Positions 9,082 through 18,410 are shown, counted from the first letter of the stretch. The stretch: DNA of 37,293 nt from Candidatus Omnitrophota bacterium (GCA_023819035.1 JAMWCL010000009.1:1-37293); one strand, 5' to 3'. A program made the numbers and translations. The notes: generated by a model from the sequence alone, not told the origin.

Positions 9082-9724
9082 CTATCTCTGGGTATTCTTA
9101 GGTGGAGTAATGGTGAGTTTTACCCCCTGTATTTATCCTTTAATCCCGATAACTGTCGGTTATATTGGTGTATCCTCAAGGGGTTCTAAATTCTTAGGTT
9201 TTTTATTAAGTTTAATTTATGTAACCGGAATTGCTATCACCTATTCCTTTTTAGGATTGGTAGCCTCTTTAACAGGAAGGATTTTTGGAGAGATAAGTAC
9301 GCATCCCTTTACTTATATCGGAGTGGGTTTGGTGGTAGTCTTTTTTGGCTTGGGTATGCTTGAGTTTATCCCGATACCTTATTTGAATCTTTCTTATTCT
9401 GTAAAACAAAGAAGAGGCTATTTGGGAACATTTATCTTGGGTTTAAGCTCCGGTTTAACCATTGGACCCTGTCTTAGTCCGGTCCTAGGCGCGATTCTGG
9501 CGTATTTGGCGACAAAGAGGAATATCCTTTATGGAATGAGCCTGCTGTTTAGCTTTGCCTTTGGTTTAGGATTATCTTTAATGCTTATAGCCACCTTTGG
9601 TGTTCTTTTGATTAATCTTCCTAAGCCTGGGCGATGGATGGTTTATGTAAAAAGAATTGCCGGGATAATTCTTTTAGGGATGGGATTATACTTTATATTT
9701 AACGGCATAGAAAGGATGGGATAA
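9056..9724 (+). CDS. ccdA: CcdA/DsbD-type thiol:disulfide transmembrane protein
   Basis: GGVMVSFTPCIYPLIPITVGYIG and GLSSGLTIGPCLSPVLGAILAYLA, the two conserved TM Cys motifs. Confidence 0.9.
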   Translation: MSLSGSLSDYLWVFLGGVMVSFTPCIYPLIPITVGYIGVSSRGSKFLGFLLSLIYVTGIAITYSFLGLVASLTGRIFGEISTHPFTYIGVGLVVVFFGLGMLEFIPIPYLNLSYSVKQRRGYLGTFILGLSSGLTIGPCLSPVLGAILAYLATKRNILYGMSLLFSFAFGLGLSLMLIATFGVLLINLPKPGRWMVYVKRIAGIILLGMGLYFIFNGIERMG

Positions 9725-9725
9725 G

Positions 9726-10211
9726 ATGAAAATTTATCTAATGAAGTATCTTTTGGTGTTGTTTTTCTTCTTAAGTATCCTAAGGATAGATAATGTTTAT
9801 CTTTTTGCTTCAGAAAAAAAGGCCATAGATTTTAAGCTTATAGATATAGACGATCAATGGGTTGATTTAGCCAGTTATAAAGGAAAATCTGCAGTGCTTC
9901 TTCTATTCTGGGCTACCTGGTGTCCTTACTGTCGCAGGGAACTTCGGGTATTAAAAGAAAAGTATGATTCAATTAAAGATAGTTTAGAATTATTGGTTAT
10001 AGATATAGAGGAGTCAAAAGAGAGGATAAGGGATTTTTTGAAAAAGAACAATTTGGGTTCCTTAAGGGTGCTTCTGGATCGCGATGGTTCTGTAGCCTAT
10101 GCCTATAGAATCTTAGGTGTGCCTACTTATGTACTTATTGATAAAGAAGGAAATATTGTCTTTATGGGATACCACTTCCCTCATGACTATAAAGAACTTA
10201 TTCTAAGATAG
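9726..10211 (+). CDS. TlpA/ResA-like thioredoxin-fold protein with signal anchor
   Basis: N-terminal hydrophobic segment; LLLFWATWCPYCRRELRVL (WCPYC), YRILGVPTYVLIDKEGNIV. Confidence 0.92.
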   Translation: MKIYLMKYLLVLFFFLSILRIDNVYLFASEKKAIDFKLIDIDDQWVDLASYKGKSAVLLLFWATWCPYCRRELRVLKEKYDSIKDSLELLVIDIEESKERIRDFLKKNNLGSLRVLLDRDGSVAYAYRILGVPTYVLIDKEGNIVFMGYHFPHDYKELILR

Positions 10212-10216
10212 CTCTA

Positions 10217-11581
10217 ATGAGAAGATTTTCTTTGTTTCTTGATCTTTATGAGCTTACGATGGCGCAGGTCTACTTTTGTTACAAAAGAAAAACCTTGGCC
10301 ACCTTTGATCTATTTGTAAGACAGCTTCCTCAGAACCGTGCATATCTGGTTTTCTGTGGACTGGAGGATATCTTAGAATACATTAAAACCCTAAGATTTA
10401 CTGAGGAGGATTTAGCTTATCTAAGAAGACAGCGCATATTTTCGGAAGAATTTTTGAATTATTTAAAGGGATTCAGATTCAAAGGGGATATTTGGGCAAT
10501 GCAGGAAGGCGAAGTCTTCTTTGCTAATGAACCAGTCTTAAGGGTTACTGCTTCTGCTATTGAAGCCCAGATAGTGGAAGGTTTTTTACTTAATACTGTA
10601 AATCTTCAAAGTATGCTTGCCAGTAAAGCGGTGCGCGTGGTTTTGGCGGCGCAGGATAAAGCAGTATATGATTTTTCTTTACGCCGAACCCACGGTCAAG
10701 ATGCAGGGATAAAGGCAGCACGCTCATCCTATATTGCGGGATTTAGAGGAACCTCTAATGTCTTAGCAGGTAAATTATATAATATTCCTATTGTTGGCAC
10801 AATGGCACATTCTTATGTGATGTCATTTAAGAAGGAATTAGAAAGTTTTTTTGCTTATAGTTCTGTCTTTCCCGAACGCACGATCCTACTTGTAGATACA
10901 TATGATACCGAGCAGGGGATTCTTAATGCAATTAAGGTAGGACTGTATCTTAAGGAAAAGGGTTTTCGGCTTTTGGGTATTAGATTAGATAGCGGTGAGC
11001 TGGTGCGTTTATCTAAATTTGCCCGCAAAAAACTCTGTGAGGCAGGTTTAGATTATGTCAAGATCTTTGCCAGCGGTAATTTAGATGAATTTAAGATAAA
11101 ATGGCTTTTAGATGAAGGGGCGCAGATAGATAGTTTTGGTGTAGGAACAAATATGGGAACAAGTATCGATGCACCTTGTTTAGATGTGATATATAAAATC
11201 TCCGAGGTTACGGATGAGAAGGGAGGGTTTTTACCTACGATGAAATTAAGTAAAGCTAAACTAACTTATCCGGGAAGAAAACAGGTTTTTAGAATTCAGG
11301 ATAAGAAAAAAAGATTTATAAAGGATATCCTGGGTTTAGAAGAGGAGAGGATAAAAGGAATACCTCTTTTAATTAAGGTAGTAGATAAAGGAAGGATAAT
11401 CTATAAAAAGCCTACCTTAGAACAGATTAGGCAGAGATTAAGCCAGAATCTTTTATATTTTCCTGAAGAACTAAAGGAGATTCACTCTCACTATAGATAT
11501 CCGGTTTTAATTAGCAAGGGATTAGAAAGGCTTAGAAGAGGTTTGATCCACCAATTAGAAAGAACCCAAAGAAATGGATGA
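10217..11581 (+). CDS. pncB: Nicotinate phosphoribosyltransferase
   Basis: LDLYELTMAQVYF, FDLFVRQLPQNRAYLVFCGLEDIL, GTMAHSYVMSF, LLVDTYDTEQGI, GIRLDSGEL, FGVGTNMGTS. Confidence 0.95.
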   Translation: MRRFSLFLDLYELTMAQVYFCYKRKTLATFDLFVRQLPQNRAYLVFCGLEDILEYIKTLRFTEEDLAYLRRQRIFSEEFLNYLKGFRFKGDIWAMQEGEVFFANEPVLRVTASAIEAQIVEGFLLNTVNLQSMLASKAVRVVLAAQDKAVYDFSLRRTHGQDAGIKAARSSYIAGFRGTSNVLAGKLYNIPIVGTMAHSYVMSFKKELESFFAYSSVFPERTILLVDTYDTEQGILNAIKVGLYLKEKGFRLLGIRLDSGELVRLSKFARKKLCEAGLDYVKIFASGNLDEFKIKWLLDEGAQIDSFGVGTNMGTSIDAPCLDVIYKISEVTDEKGGFLPTMKLSKAKLTYPGRKQVFRIQDKKKRFIKDILGLEEERIKGIPLLIKVVDKGRIIYKKPTLEQIRQRLSQNLLYFPEELKEIHSHYRYPVLISKGLERLRRGLIHQLERTQRNG

Positions 11582-12200
11582 GAGGATCGCCAGACTTATT
11601 AAGCTCTGGCAGAAAAGGAATATCCTTGGGTTTTATACTGAAGATAAAGAAGGGGCGATAGATTTGATTCTTGAGATGATTCCCCAGGAGGCCTCCATAG
11701 GTATATCCGGATCAGTTACTTTAGATCAATTAGGTATAGTTAAGATCTTAGAGGAGCGGGGTAATAAGGTTTTTAATCAGTACAAGGCCGGAATTAATAA
11801 AGAAGAAGCCTTGGCATTAAGAAAAAAGGGTGTGGATGCAGATTTTTATCTTGCCTCAGCTAATGCTATCTCCGAAAAGGGGCAATTAGTATTTTTTAGT
11901 GCTTATGGCACAAGGATCGCAGGAATAAGCTATGCTAAGAGATTAATCGTTGTCTGCGGGATTAATAAGATAACTTCTAATTTAAAAGAGGCAATTAAAC
12001 GTGCCCGCGAGTATGCCACACCTCTTAATTGTAAGCGCCTTAATTGGAATAGTGCATGTGTTAAAGAGGGAAGATGTAGGGAAAGAATCTGTGTTTTTCC
12101 TAATTATAAGAGGATGTGTTGTCAGATCTTAATTGTGGAAGCAGAGATGGAGCCTGAAAGGATAAAGGTGATCCTTGTGGGTGAGAAATTAGGATTTTAA
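11574..12200 (+). CDS. LUD-domain (DUF162, LutC/YkgG-like) protein
   Basis: ASIGISGSVTLDQLGIVKILEERGNKVF, YLASANAISEKGQLV, VVCGINKI, C-terminal Cys cluster NSACVKEGRCRERIC and IKVILVGEKLGF. Confidence 0.85.
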   Translation: MDERIARLIKLWQKRNILGFYTEDKEGAIDLILEMIPQEASIGISGSVTLDQLGIVKILEERGNKVFNQYKAGINKEEALALRKKGVDADFYLASANAISEKGQLVFFSAYGTRIAGISYAKRLIVVCGINKITSNLKEAIKRAREYATPLNCKRLNWNSACVKEGRCRERICVFPNYKRMCCQILIVEAEMEPERIKVILVGEKLGF

Positions 12201-12202
12201 AG

Positions 12203-13651
12203 ATGCACAGAGCAATTATTAAGATTATTTTAGGATTTTTTCTAGGAATAACGATTGTCTCTTTTCTCTATGCCCAGCAGGATGACTGGAAGGAGCTAAT
12301 TACTCAGGCGGTAAGTTTATATCAAGAAGGCAAGTATCAAGAAGCAATTGAGTTAACCAAGGATGCCTTAAAATTAGCTGAGGAAAGATTTGGTCCCGAG
12401 GATTTACGGATAGCTATCTGCCTTAGTAATCTGGGTGAGTTGTACCGATTACAAGGTAAATTTAAACAAGCGGAGATGGTCTCTAAACAGGCGTTAGAGC
12501 TTAAACAGAGGATTTTTGGTTATTACCATCCTGAGGTTGCAGTTTCTTTAAATAACTTAGCCTTAATTTATTTTTCTCAAGCCAGATACGCTGAGGCAGA
12601 GCCCCTTTATAAAGAGGCCTTAAGTATTGATGAAAAGGTGTTTGGCAGGAAGCATCCTGATGTTGCCTGCGATCTGAATAATCTGGGCTTACTTTACTTT
12701 ATCCAAGCCAGATACGCTGAGGCAGAGCCCCTTTATAAAGAGGCACTTGCGATAAGATGGAAGCTTTTAGGTTCCGATCATCCTGATGTAGCAGGGTCTT
12801 TAAACAATTTAGGAGAACTATATTATGTGCAAGGAAGATATTCTGAAGCAGAATTATTCTGTAAACAGGCTTACTCTATAATCGAAAAGGCATTGGGTAA
12901 AGACCATCCTGATATTGCCACCTCTTTAAGCAACCTTGCTATGATTTATTTTTATCAAGGCAGATATAAGGAAGCAGAAGAATTATTTCAGAAAGCAAAG
13001 GATATTGACGAGAAGAACTTAGGTGAATCTCATCCTGATGTTGCCTCTGATTTGAATAATCTGGCTTTAGTTCATCTTTTTCAGAATAAATATTTAGAGG
13101 CAGAGGCATCCTGCAGAGAATCGCTTAAGATAAGAGAAGGGGTTCTCGGATTGGAACACCCTTTGGTAGCAGAATCCCTTAATAATCTGGGACAGATTTA
13201 TACTGCGGAAGAAAAATTTTCTGAGGCAGAACTCTGTTTTATGCGCGCCTTAAAGATTAGAGAGACTGCCTTAGGAGCCAATCATCCTTTAGTTGCCCAG
13301 ACCTTAAATAGTTTAGGAAGATTATATTATGCTAAGGGTAAACTTTCTGATGCCGAGCCTCTTTATAAGCGCGCCTTGGCAATTATCATATGGAAGAATT
13401 CCTTAAATTTCCAGCATCCTGAATTCGCCAATTCCCTAAGTAATCTTGCTTTACTTTACTGTTCTCAATCTCGATATAAGCAGGCAGAGGAGCTTTATAA
13501 GGAGATATTAGCGCTTAAAGAAGGTTATCTTAGTGAAGGTCATCCTGAGGTAGTTAAGTTTCTGGAAGAGATGCACAGTCTTTATCAGAAGGCAGGTAAG
13601 CATGCTGAGGCTAAAAAGATCTTAGAAAAAATAAGACAGTTTTCTAATTAA
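12203..13651 (+). CDS. Exported tetratricopeptide-repeat protein (kinesin-light-chain-like TPR units)
   Basis: N-terminal signal-like segment (MHRAIIKIILGFFLGITIVSFLYAQ) then about ten ~42-aa units of the form HPDVA.SLNNLG.LY..QGRY.EAE.LYK.AL.I. Confidence 0.92.
   Translation: MHRAIIKIILGFFLGITIVSFLYAQQDDWKELITQAVSLYQEGKYQEAIELTKDALKLAEERFGPEDLRIAICLSNLGELYRLQGKFKQAEMVSKQALELKQRIFGYYHPEVAVSLNNLALIYFSQARYAEAEPLYKEALSIDEKVFGRKHPDVACDLNNLGLLYFIQARYAEAEPLYKEALAIRWKLLGSDHPDVAGSLNNLGELYYVQGRYSEAELFCKQAYSIIEKALGKDHPDIATSLSNLAMIYFYQGRYKEAEELFQKAKDIDEKNLGESHPDVASDLNNLALVHLFQNKYLEAEASCRESLKIREGVLGLEHPLVAESLNNLGQIYTAEEKFSEAELCFMRALKIRETALGANHPLVAQTLNSLGRLYYAKGKLSDAEPLYKRALAIIIWKNSLNFQHPEFANSLSNLALLYCSQSRYKQAEELYKEILALKEGYLSEGHPEVVKFLEEMHSLYQKAGKHAEAKKILEKIRQFSN
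12578..12744 (+). repeat. Exact 41-nt direct repeat (12578-12618 and 12704-12744) inside the TPR gene
   Basis: caagccagatacgctgaggcagagcccctttataaagaggc occurs twice, 126 nt (42 codons) apart. Confidence 0.93.
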
Positions 13652-13663
13652 GAAATATTAAAG

Positions 13664-14713
13664 ATGGTTAAGCCAAGGATATTTACTACTGGGATCGGAA
13701 GTCTACCTCATAAAGATGTAGAAGAGGCATTAGATTTAGTTTTTAGATACTGCCCAGAGGCTCCCTTCTGGCCACAGTTACCCAAGAGGTCTTTAAAAGA
13801 AGGAATGCTGGCACAATTTACTGAAGGTTTTCCCTGTCTAAGATTTACGGAAGAAGGTCTACTCTTTGAACCCCAAGACAAAGAGAAGGAATTGGAACAA
13901 TTCTATGCCCGCATAATTGATCGGGATACAGACTATTTTAGAATCAGCTCGGATTATGCATTGGGTTTGTATAGATTTTATGAAAGACTAAGAAGAATTA
14001 ACCTTAAGGATATCTCCTATATTAAATGTCAGCTTACCGGACCTTTTACCTTAGCAGCTAGTATCAAGGATAAGAAGGGGATTGCCCTTTTACACGATAA
14101 GATATTCATGCAGGTAATCCTAAAAGGGCTTTTGATGAAAGCGCTTTGGCAGATAAGGTTTTTTAAAGATTTTAATAAAAGGATTATTCTTTTTATTGAT
14201 GAACCTTATTTAGGTTCTTTTGGCTCTGCTTATGTCCCAGTTAACCGCCAAGAGGTAGTGGAGGCAATCACGGAATTAACCCAGGGAATTAAAACTCAGG
14301 ATGTACTTTTAGGGGTTCACTGTTGTGGTAATACTGATTGGTCTATATTTACAGATATAGCTTATATAGATATCATTAGTTTTGATGCCTTTTCTTTTTT
14401 AGAACGTCTTCTACTTTATACTGATAATTTAAAGGGATTTTTTAAAAGAGCAGGAATCCTCTGCTGGGGAATTGTGCCTACCCAAGATTTTAACGAAGAA
14501 AAGATTAGTTTAGAGTTGTTATCCCGTTTAAAGAATGCCTTGAGAGTATTATCAAAAAAAGGCATCGATAAAAACTTATTATTAGAGAATTTATTCCTGA
14601 GCCCTGCATGTGGCTTGGGAATCCTGGGAATAAAGGAAGCAGAGAGGGTCTTTAGGGTTCTTTCTGAGATTGCCTCTTTTTTTTCTGAATATCTTGAGGG
14701 TATTTTTGATTAA
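13664..14713 (+). CDS. Cobalamin-independent methionine synthase-like (core MetE, UROD/MetE fold) protein
   Basis: FTTGIGSLPHKDVEEALDLVF, QLTGPFTLA, LFIDEPYLG, GVHCCGNTDW (HxC) and SPACGLGI (Cys ligand), matching MetE zinc-ligand positions; only 349 aa. Confidence 0.8.
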   Translation: MVKPRIFTTGIGSLPHKDVEEALDLVFRYCPEAPFWPQLPKRSLKEGMLAQFTEGFPCLRFTEEGLLFEPQDKEKELEQFYARIIDRDTDYFRISSDYALGLYRFYERLRRINLKDISYIKCQLTGPFTLAASIKDKKGIALLHDKIFMQVILKGLLMKALWQIRFFKDFNKRIILFIDEPYLGSFGSAYVPVNRQEVVEAITELTQGIKTQDVLLGVHCCGNTDWSIFTDIAYIDIISFDAFSFLERLLLYTDNLKGFFKRAGILCWGIVPTQDFNEEKISLELLSRLKNALRVLSKKGIDKNLLLENLFLSPACGLGILGIKEAERVFRVLSEIASFFSEYLEGIFD

Positions 14714-14766
14714 ATATTAAATAAGTTAAGTATAGAAAGGTATATTTACAGATTAAAAATAAATAT

Positions 14767-14795
14767 TTGACAATTTAGAATAAAAGTTATATTAT
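14767..14795 (+). promoter_or_regulatory. Predicted sigma70-type promoter for the oxidoreductase operon
   Basis: TTGACA 14767-14772, 17-nt spacer, TATTAT 14790-14795, about 40 nt before the ATG at 14836. Confidence 0.7.
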
Positions 14796-14835
14796 AAACA
14801 AAAGCTTTTTTATTTTTATATAGGAGAACAGAGAA

Positions 14836-15384
14836 ATGAGAGAGATTCGCATTCATGCGCGCGCAGGTCAAGGCGCAATTACCACCGGTTATTTATTAGG
14901 TTATGCTTATTTCTTAGAAGGTAAGTATGCTTATGCCTTTCCTCATTTTGGGGCAGCTAGAATGGGTGCACCAATGAATGCCTTTTTGCGCGTGGACGAT
15001 AAACCTGTAAGAATAAGAAGTCAGATTTATGAACCCGACTATCTGATTATAATTGATTCCACTCTTATGCGTGACTTTAATTGTTTATCTGGACTTAAAG
15101 AGGATGGGATAGTAATTATTAATGCTAAAGATAAGGAGGAGATTCCTAAGGTAAAAGCAGGTCAAAAGATATTTTTTCTGCCTGCAAACGAGATCGCCCT
15201 AAATACCCTTGGTCGACCATTAGGTAATACTGCTTTAATCGGTGCCTTTGCTTCCGCCACAGGAGAACTAAAATTAGAGACCCTTTTAGAGGTAGTTAAG
15301 CAGAGATTTCAAGGCAAGGCCCAGGAAGGGAATACCCAGGCGATAAAGCAGGGATATGAGTATATTCAGAATCTAAAAAGATAA
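14836..15384 (+). CDS. porG: 2-oxoacid:ferredoxin oxidoreductase gamma subunit
   Basis: IRIHARAGQGAITTGYLLGYAYFLEGKYAYAFPHFGAARMGAPMNAFLRVDDKPVR. Confidence 0.92.
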   Translation: MREIRIHARAGQGAITTGYLLGYAYFLEGKYAYAFPHFGAARMGAPMNAFLRVDDKPVRIRSQIYEPDYLIIIDSTLMRDFNCLSGLKEDGIVIINAKDKEEIPKVKAGQKIFFLPANEIALNTLGRPLGNTALIGAFASATGELKLETLLEVVKQRFQGKAQEGNTQAIKQGYEYIQNLKR

Positions 15385-15388
15385 TGCT

Positions 15389-15658
15389 ATGTTCGGACCT
15401 TTAATCATAAAATCCGCTAAATCTAAGGCAGATAAGACCGGTAGCTGGAGGATAAAGTCAAAACCACAGTTTTTACAGAAAAACTGTATTGCCTGTCGAA
15501 TGTGTCTTCTTGTCTGTCCTGAGGGTTGTATCCAGGGCAAAGAAAAAAATACCTACATGGCAAATTATGATTATTGCAAAGGCTGTAGTCTTTGTGCTCA
15601 GGTCTGTCCTAAGGCAGATATTGTAATGATAGAGGAAGAGGGAGAAGAGAAGAAATGA
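15389..15658 (+). CDS. porD: 2-oxoacid:ferredoxin oxidoreductase delta subunit (2x[4Fe-4S])
   Basis: CIACRMCLLVCPEGC and CKGCSLCAQVCPKADIVM; lies between the gamma and alpha genes. Confidence 0.92.
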   Translation: MFGPLIIKSAKSKADKTGSWRIKSKPQFLQKNCIACRMCLLVCPEGCIQGKEKNTYMANYDYCKGCSLCAQVCPKADIVMIEEEGEEKK

Positions 15659-16842
15659 GGCTTTTTTTAGAGGGCTCACGCGCAGTAGCAGAAGCAGTAA
15701 GGCTCTGTAGACCGGGGGTTATCTCTGCTTATCCGATCACCCCTCAGACTCATATTGTAGAAGAATTAGCCCAGATGGTCGCAAATGGAGAATTAAAGGC
15801 ACAGTTTTTAAATGTAGAGAGTGAGCATTCTGCTGCTTCGGTAGTTCTGGGGGCAGTAGCTACAGGAGTGCGGGCTTTTACTGCCACCAGTTCCCAAGGT
15901 TTAATCTATATGTCTGAGGTCCTTTTTAATATCGCTGGACTTCGCCTTCCGGTAGTTTTAACCTGCGCTAATCGTGCACTTTCTGCTCCTATAAATATCT
16001 GGAATGACCATCAGGATTCTATCTCTTTGCGCGATTCCGGATGGATACAATTTTATGCCGAGAATAACCAGGAGGCAGTAGATTTTCATATCATTGCTTA
16101 TCGCCTGGGCGAGGATAAATCAGTGATGCTTCCGGTAATGGTCTGTGTAGATGGATTTTACTTAACCCATGGGATTGAGACGGTAGATCTACCGGAACAA
16201 GAAATGGTCGATAAATTCTTACCTCCTTATAAACCTTTATACAAACTTGACCCGGATGAGCCGATGACCATGGGACCCTTGGTTGATCCGGATTATTATA
16301 TGGAGACCCGTTATGCTATTCAAGAAACCCTTAAGAATACCTTAAGGTTAATTCCTAAGCTTACCGCGGAGTTTGCGGGTATCTTTGGAAGGGATTATAA
16401 AGATGGTCTGGTAGAGGAATATTACACCAAGGATGCGGATAAGGTGATCATCGCCATGGGTTCGGTATGTGGCACAATTAAGGATGTAGTCGATGAATTA
16501 AGGAAAAAAGGCAGAAAGGTTGGTCTGTTAAAGATCATTACCTTTCGCCCATTTCCTTACCTTAGGGTCTACGAGGCATTAAAGAATGTTACTAAGGTAG
16601 CGGTCTTAGAGAAGGCATTATCGTTAGGTGCCCTTGCTCCTTTGGCGCAGGAGATAAAGTCAACCTTCTTTGGTAGAAAAAGAGCTCCTCAGATAATCAG
16701 CAGTTTTATTGTCGGTTTAGGCGGAAGGGATATTACTAAGAATTCCATAAAAGAGGTCTTTAGGAGATTAAATCAACGGGAGGTAAGCGGAGAGTTTATT
16801 GACTTAAAACCAGAACTACTAAAAGAAGAATATGTTGGATAA
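15655..16842 (+). CDS. porA: 2-oxoacid:ferredoxin oxidoreductase alpha subunit
   Basis: ISAYPITPQTHIVEELAQMV, FLNVESEHSAASVVLGA, TATSSQGLIYMSEVLFNIAGLRLPVVLTCANRALSAPINIWNDHQDS. Confidence 0.94.
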   Translation: MRLFLEGSRAVAEAVRLCRPGVISAYPITPQTHIVEELAQMVANGELKAQFLNVESEHSAASVVLGAVATGVRAFTATSSQGLIYMSEVLFNIAGLRLPVVLTCANRALSAPINIWNDHQDSISLRDSGWIQFYAENNQEAVDFHIIAYRLGEDKSVMLPVMVCVDGFYLTHGIETVDLPEQEMVDKFLPPYKPLYKLDPDEPMTMGPLVDPDYYMETRYAIQETLKNTLRLIPKLTAEFAGIFGRDYKDGLVEEYYTKDADKVIIAMGSVCGTIKDVVDELRKKGRKVGLLKIITFRPFPYLRVYEALKNVTKVAVLEKALSLGALAPLAQEIKSTFFGRKRAPQIISSFIVGLGGRDITKNSIKEVFRRLNQREVSGEFIDLKPELLKEEYVG

Positions 16843-17761
16843 GCTTTTATTTAAGCCCGGACATACTGCCTGTGCAGGTTGTGGTCAGGCAATTGCTGCA
16901 CGTTTAGTGATTGAGGCAGCAGGAAGTAATACTATTGTTGCCAATAATACCGGTTGTTTGGAGGTTTTTTCTACGCGCTATCCACAGACAAGTTGGGCTG
17001 TACCCTGGATACATTCTTTATTTGAAAATGCTGCCGCGGTTGCTTCAGGGATAGAGCTTGCACTTATATATCTGGGCAAAAAGGATAGAATCAATGTAAT
17101 TGCCCAAGGTGGAGATGGAGGAACCGCTGATATTGGTTTACAGGCTCTCTCGGGGATGTTAGAGCGTGGCCATGATATACTTTATGTCTGTTATGACAAT
17201 GAGGCTTATATGAATACGGGTATTCAGCGCAGTAGTCTAACCCCTTTTTATGGGAGTACCACCACCAGTCCTTCAGGAAAGTTCTCTTTGGGTAACCCGC
17301 GTTTAAAAAAACCCCTGCCAGAGATCGCCTTAGCCCACGGGATACCTTATGTAGCCACCTGCTCTACCAGTTTTCCGGTTGATCTCCAACGCAAGGTAAA
17401 AAAGGCTCTTTCGATAAAAGGACCAAAATATATCCAGATTCATTCACCTTGTCCTTTAGGCTGGCGTTATGAACCAGAATTAACCTATCAGGTAGGAAAA
17501 CTTGGAGTAGAAACGGGACTTTATCCTTTAATTGAATATGAGAACGGTATCTTAACTGGAAAAAGACAAATTGAACCCAAGCCAGTAGAGGAATACTTAA
17601 AGCTTCAGGTAAGATTTAAGCATATCTTGGATAATCCTGAGGCAATAAGATGTATTCAAGAGATTGCCAATAACAATATTAAGAAGTATGATTTAATGCT
17701 AAAGAAAGAGGAGGTGGGGAATGGGAAAACAGGCGAGGGCAATTGTGGAGCTAAACCTTAA
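16832..17761 (+). CDS. porB: 2-oxoacid:ferredoxin oxidoreductase beta subunit (TPP-binding)
   Basis: GHTACAGCGQAIAARLV, NNTGCLEVFSTRYP, AQGGDGGTADIGLQALSGMLERGHDILYVCYDNEAYMNTGIQRS, HSPCPLGW. Confidence 0.94.
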   Translation: MLDKLLFKPGHTACAGCGQAIAARLVIEAAGSNTIVANNTGCLEVFSTRYPQTSWAVPWIHSLFENAAAVASGIELALIYLGKKDRINVIAQGGDGGTADIGLQALSGMLERGHDILYVCYDNEAYMNTGIQRSSLTPFYGSTTTSPSGKFSLGNPRLKKPLPEIALAHGIPYVATCSTSFPVDLQRKVKKALSIKGPKYIQIHSPCPLGWRYEPELTYQVGKLGVETGLYPLIEYENGILTGKRQIEPKPVEEYLKLQVRFKHILDNPEAIRCIQEIANNNIKKYDLMLKKEEVGNGKTGEGNCGAKP

Positions 17762-18200
17762 AGATCTGGTAAAGGATTTAACCAAGGCTTATGCTAATGA
17801 GTGGTTAGCATTTTACCTTTATTGGTATATGGCCCAGACCGTCTCAGGACGCGCTTATGAAGATATCCAGGAGTTTCTTAATAAGCTTGCTAAGGATGAG
17901 TTAGAACATGCTCAAGAGTTAGCAGATTTAATTATTAAGTTAGGGGGTATGCCTATAGCTAACCCGATGGAATTAGAAAAGAACGCCAATGCCCCTTATA
18001 TGTTGCCCCCTAAAAATAGCGCAGATATAAATCGGATAATCCGCATTGTTACCGAGGCAGAGGCACAAGCTATTGATGTTTACAATAAAATCGCTAAGAA
18101 GACCCTTGGCAAAGACAACCTAACCTATCAGTTGGTAACCCATATCCTTTCTGAGGAGGTAGAACACGAGGAGATCTTTGAAAATCTTTTAGAAAGGTAA
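17721..18200 (+). CDS. Ferritin-like / bacterioferritin-like di-iron protein
   Basis: ANEWLAFYLYWYMAQ, DELEHAQELADLIIKLGG, EAEAQAIDVYNKIA, SEEVEHEEIFENLL; strong SD AGGAGGTGGGGA before ATG 17721. Confidence 0.82.
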   Translation: MGKQARAIVELNLKDLVKDLTKAYANEWLAFYLYWYMAQTVSGRAYEDIQEFLNKLAKDELEHAQELADLIIKLGGMPIANPMELEKNANAPYMLPPKNSADINRIIRIVTEAEAQAIDVYNKIAKKTLGKDNLTYQLVTHILSEEVEHEEIFENLLER

Positions 18201-18227
18201 ACCCTTAAAAACTTGGAGGTAAAAGGA

Positions 18228-18410
18228 ATGGCAAAGGTAACGGTAGATGCTTCTGCTTGTGTAGGTTGTGGATTATGTGAACAGTCTTGTCCTGAGGTTT
18301 TTGAGCTACAGGGCGATGGGATCGCACATGTAAAGACGCAGGTCTGTGGAATTCACAATCTTAAAGAGATTGCCGAGCAATGCCCGGTTAATGCGATAAA
18401 GATAAGCTAA
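18228..18410 (+). CDS. Small [4Fe-4S] ferredoxin
   Basis: CVGCGLCEQSCPEVFEL...CPVNAIKIS; SD GGAGG at 18215-18219 supports ATG 18228. Confidence 0.92.
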   Translation: MAKVTVDASACVGCGLCEQSCPEVFELQGDGIAHVKTQVCGIHNLKEIAEQCPVNAIKIS

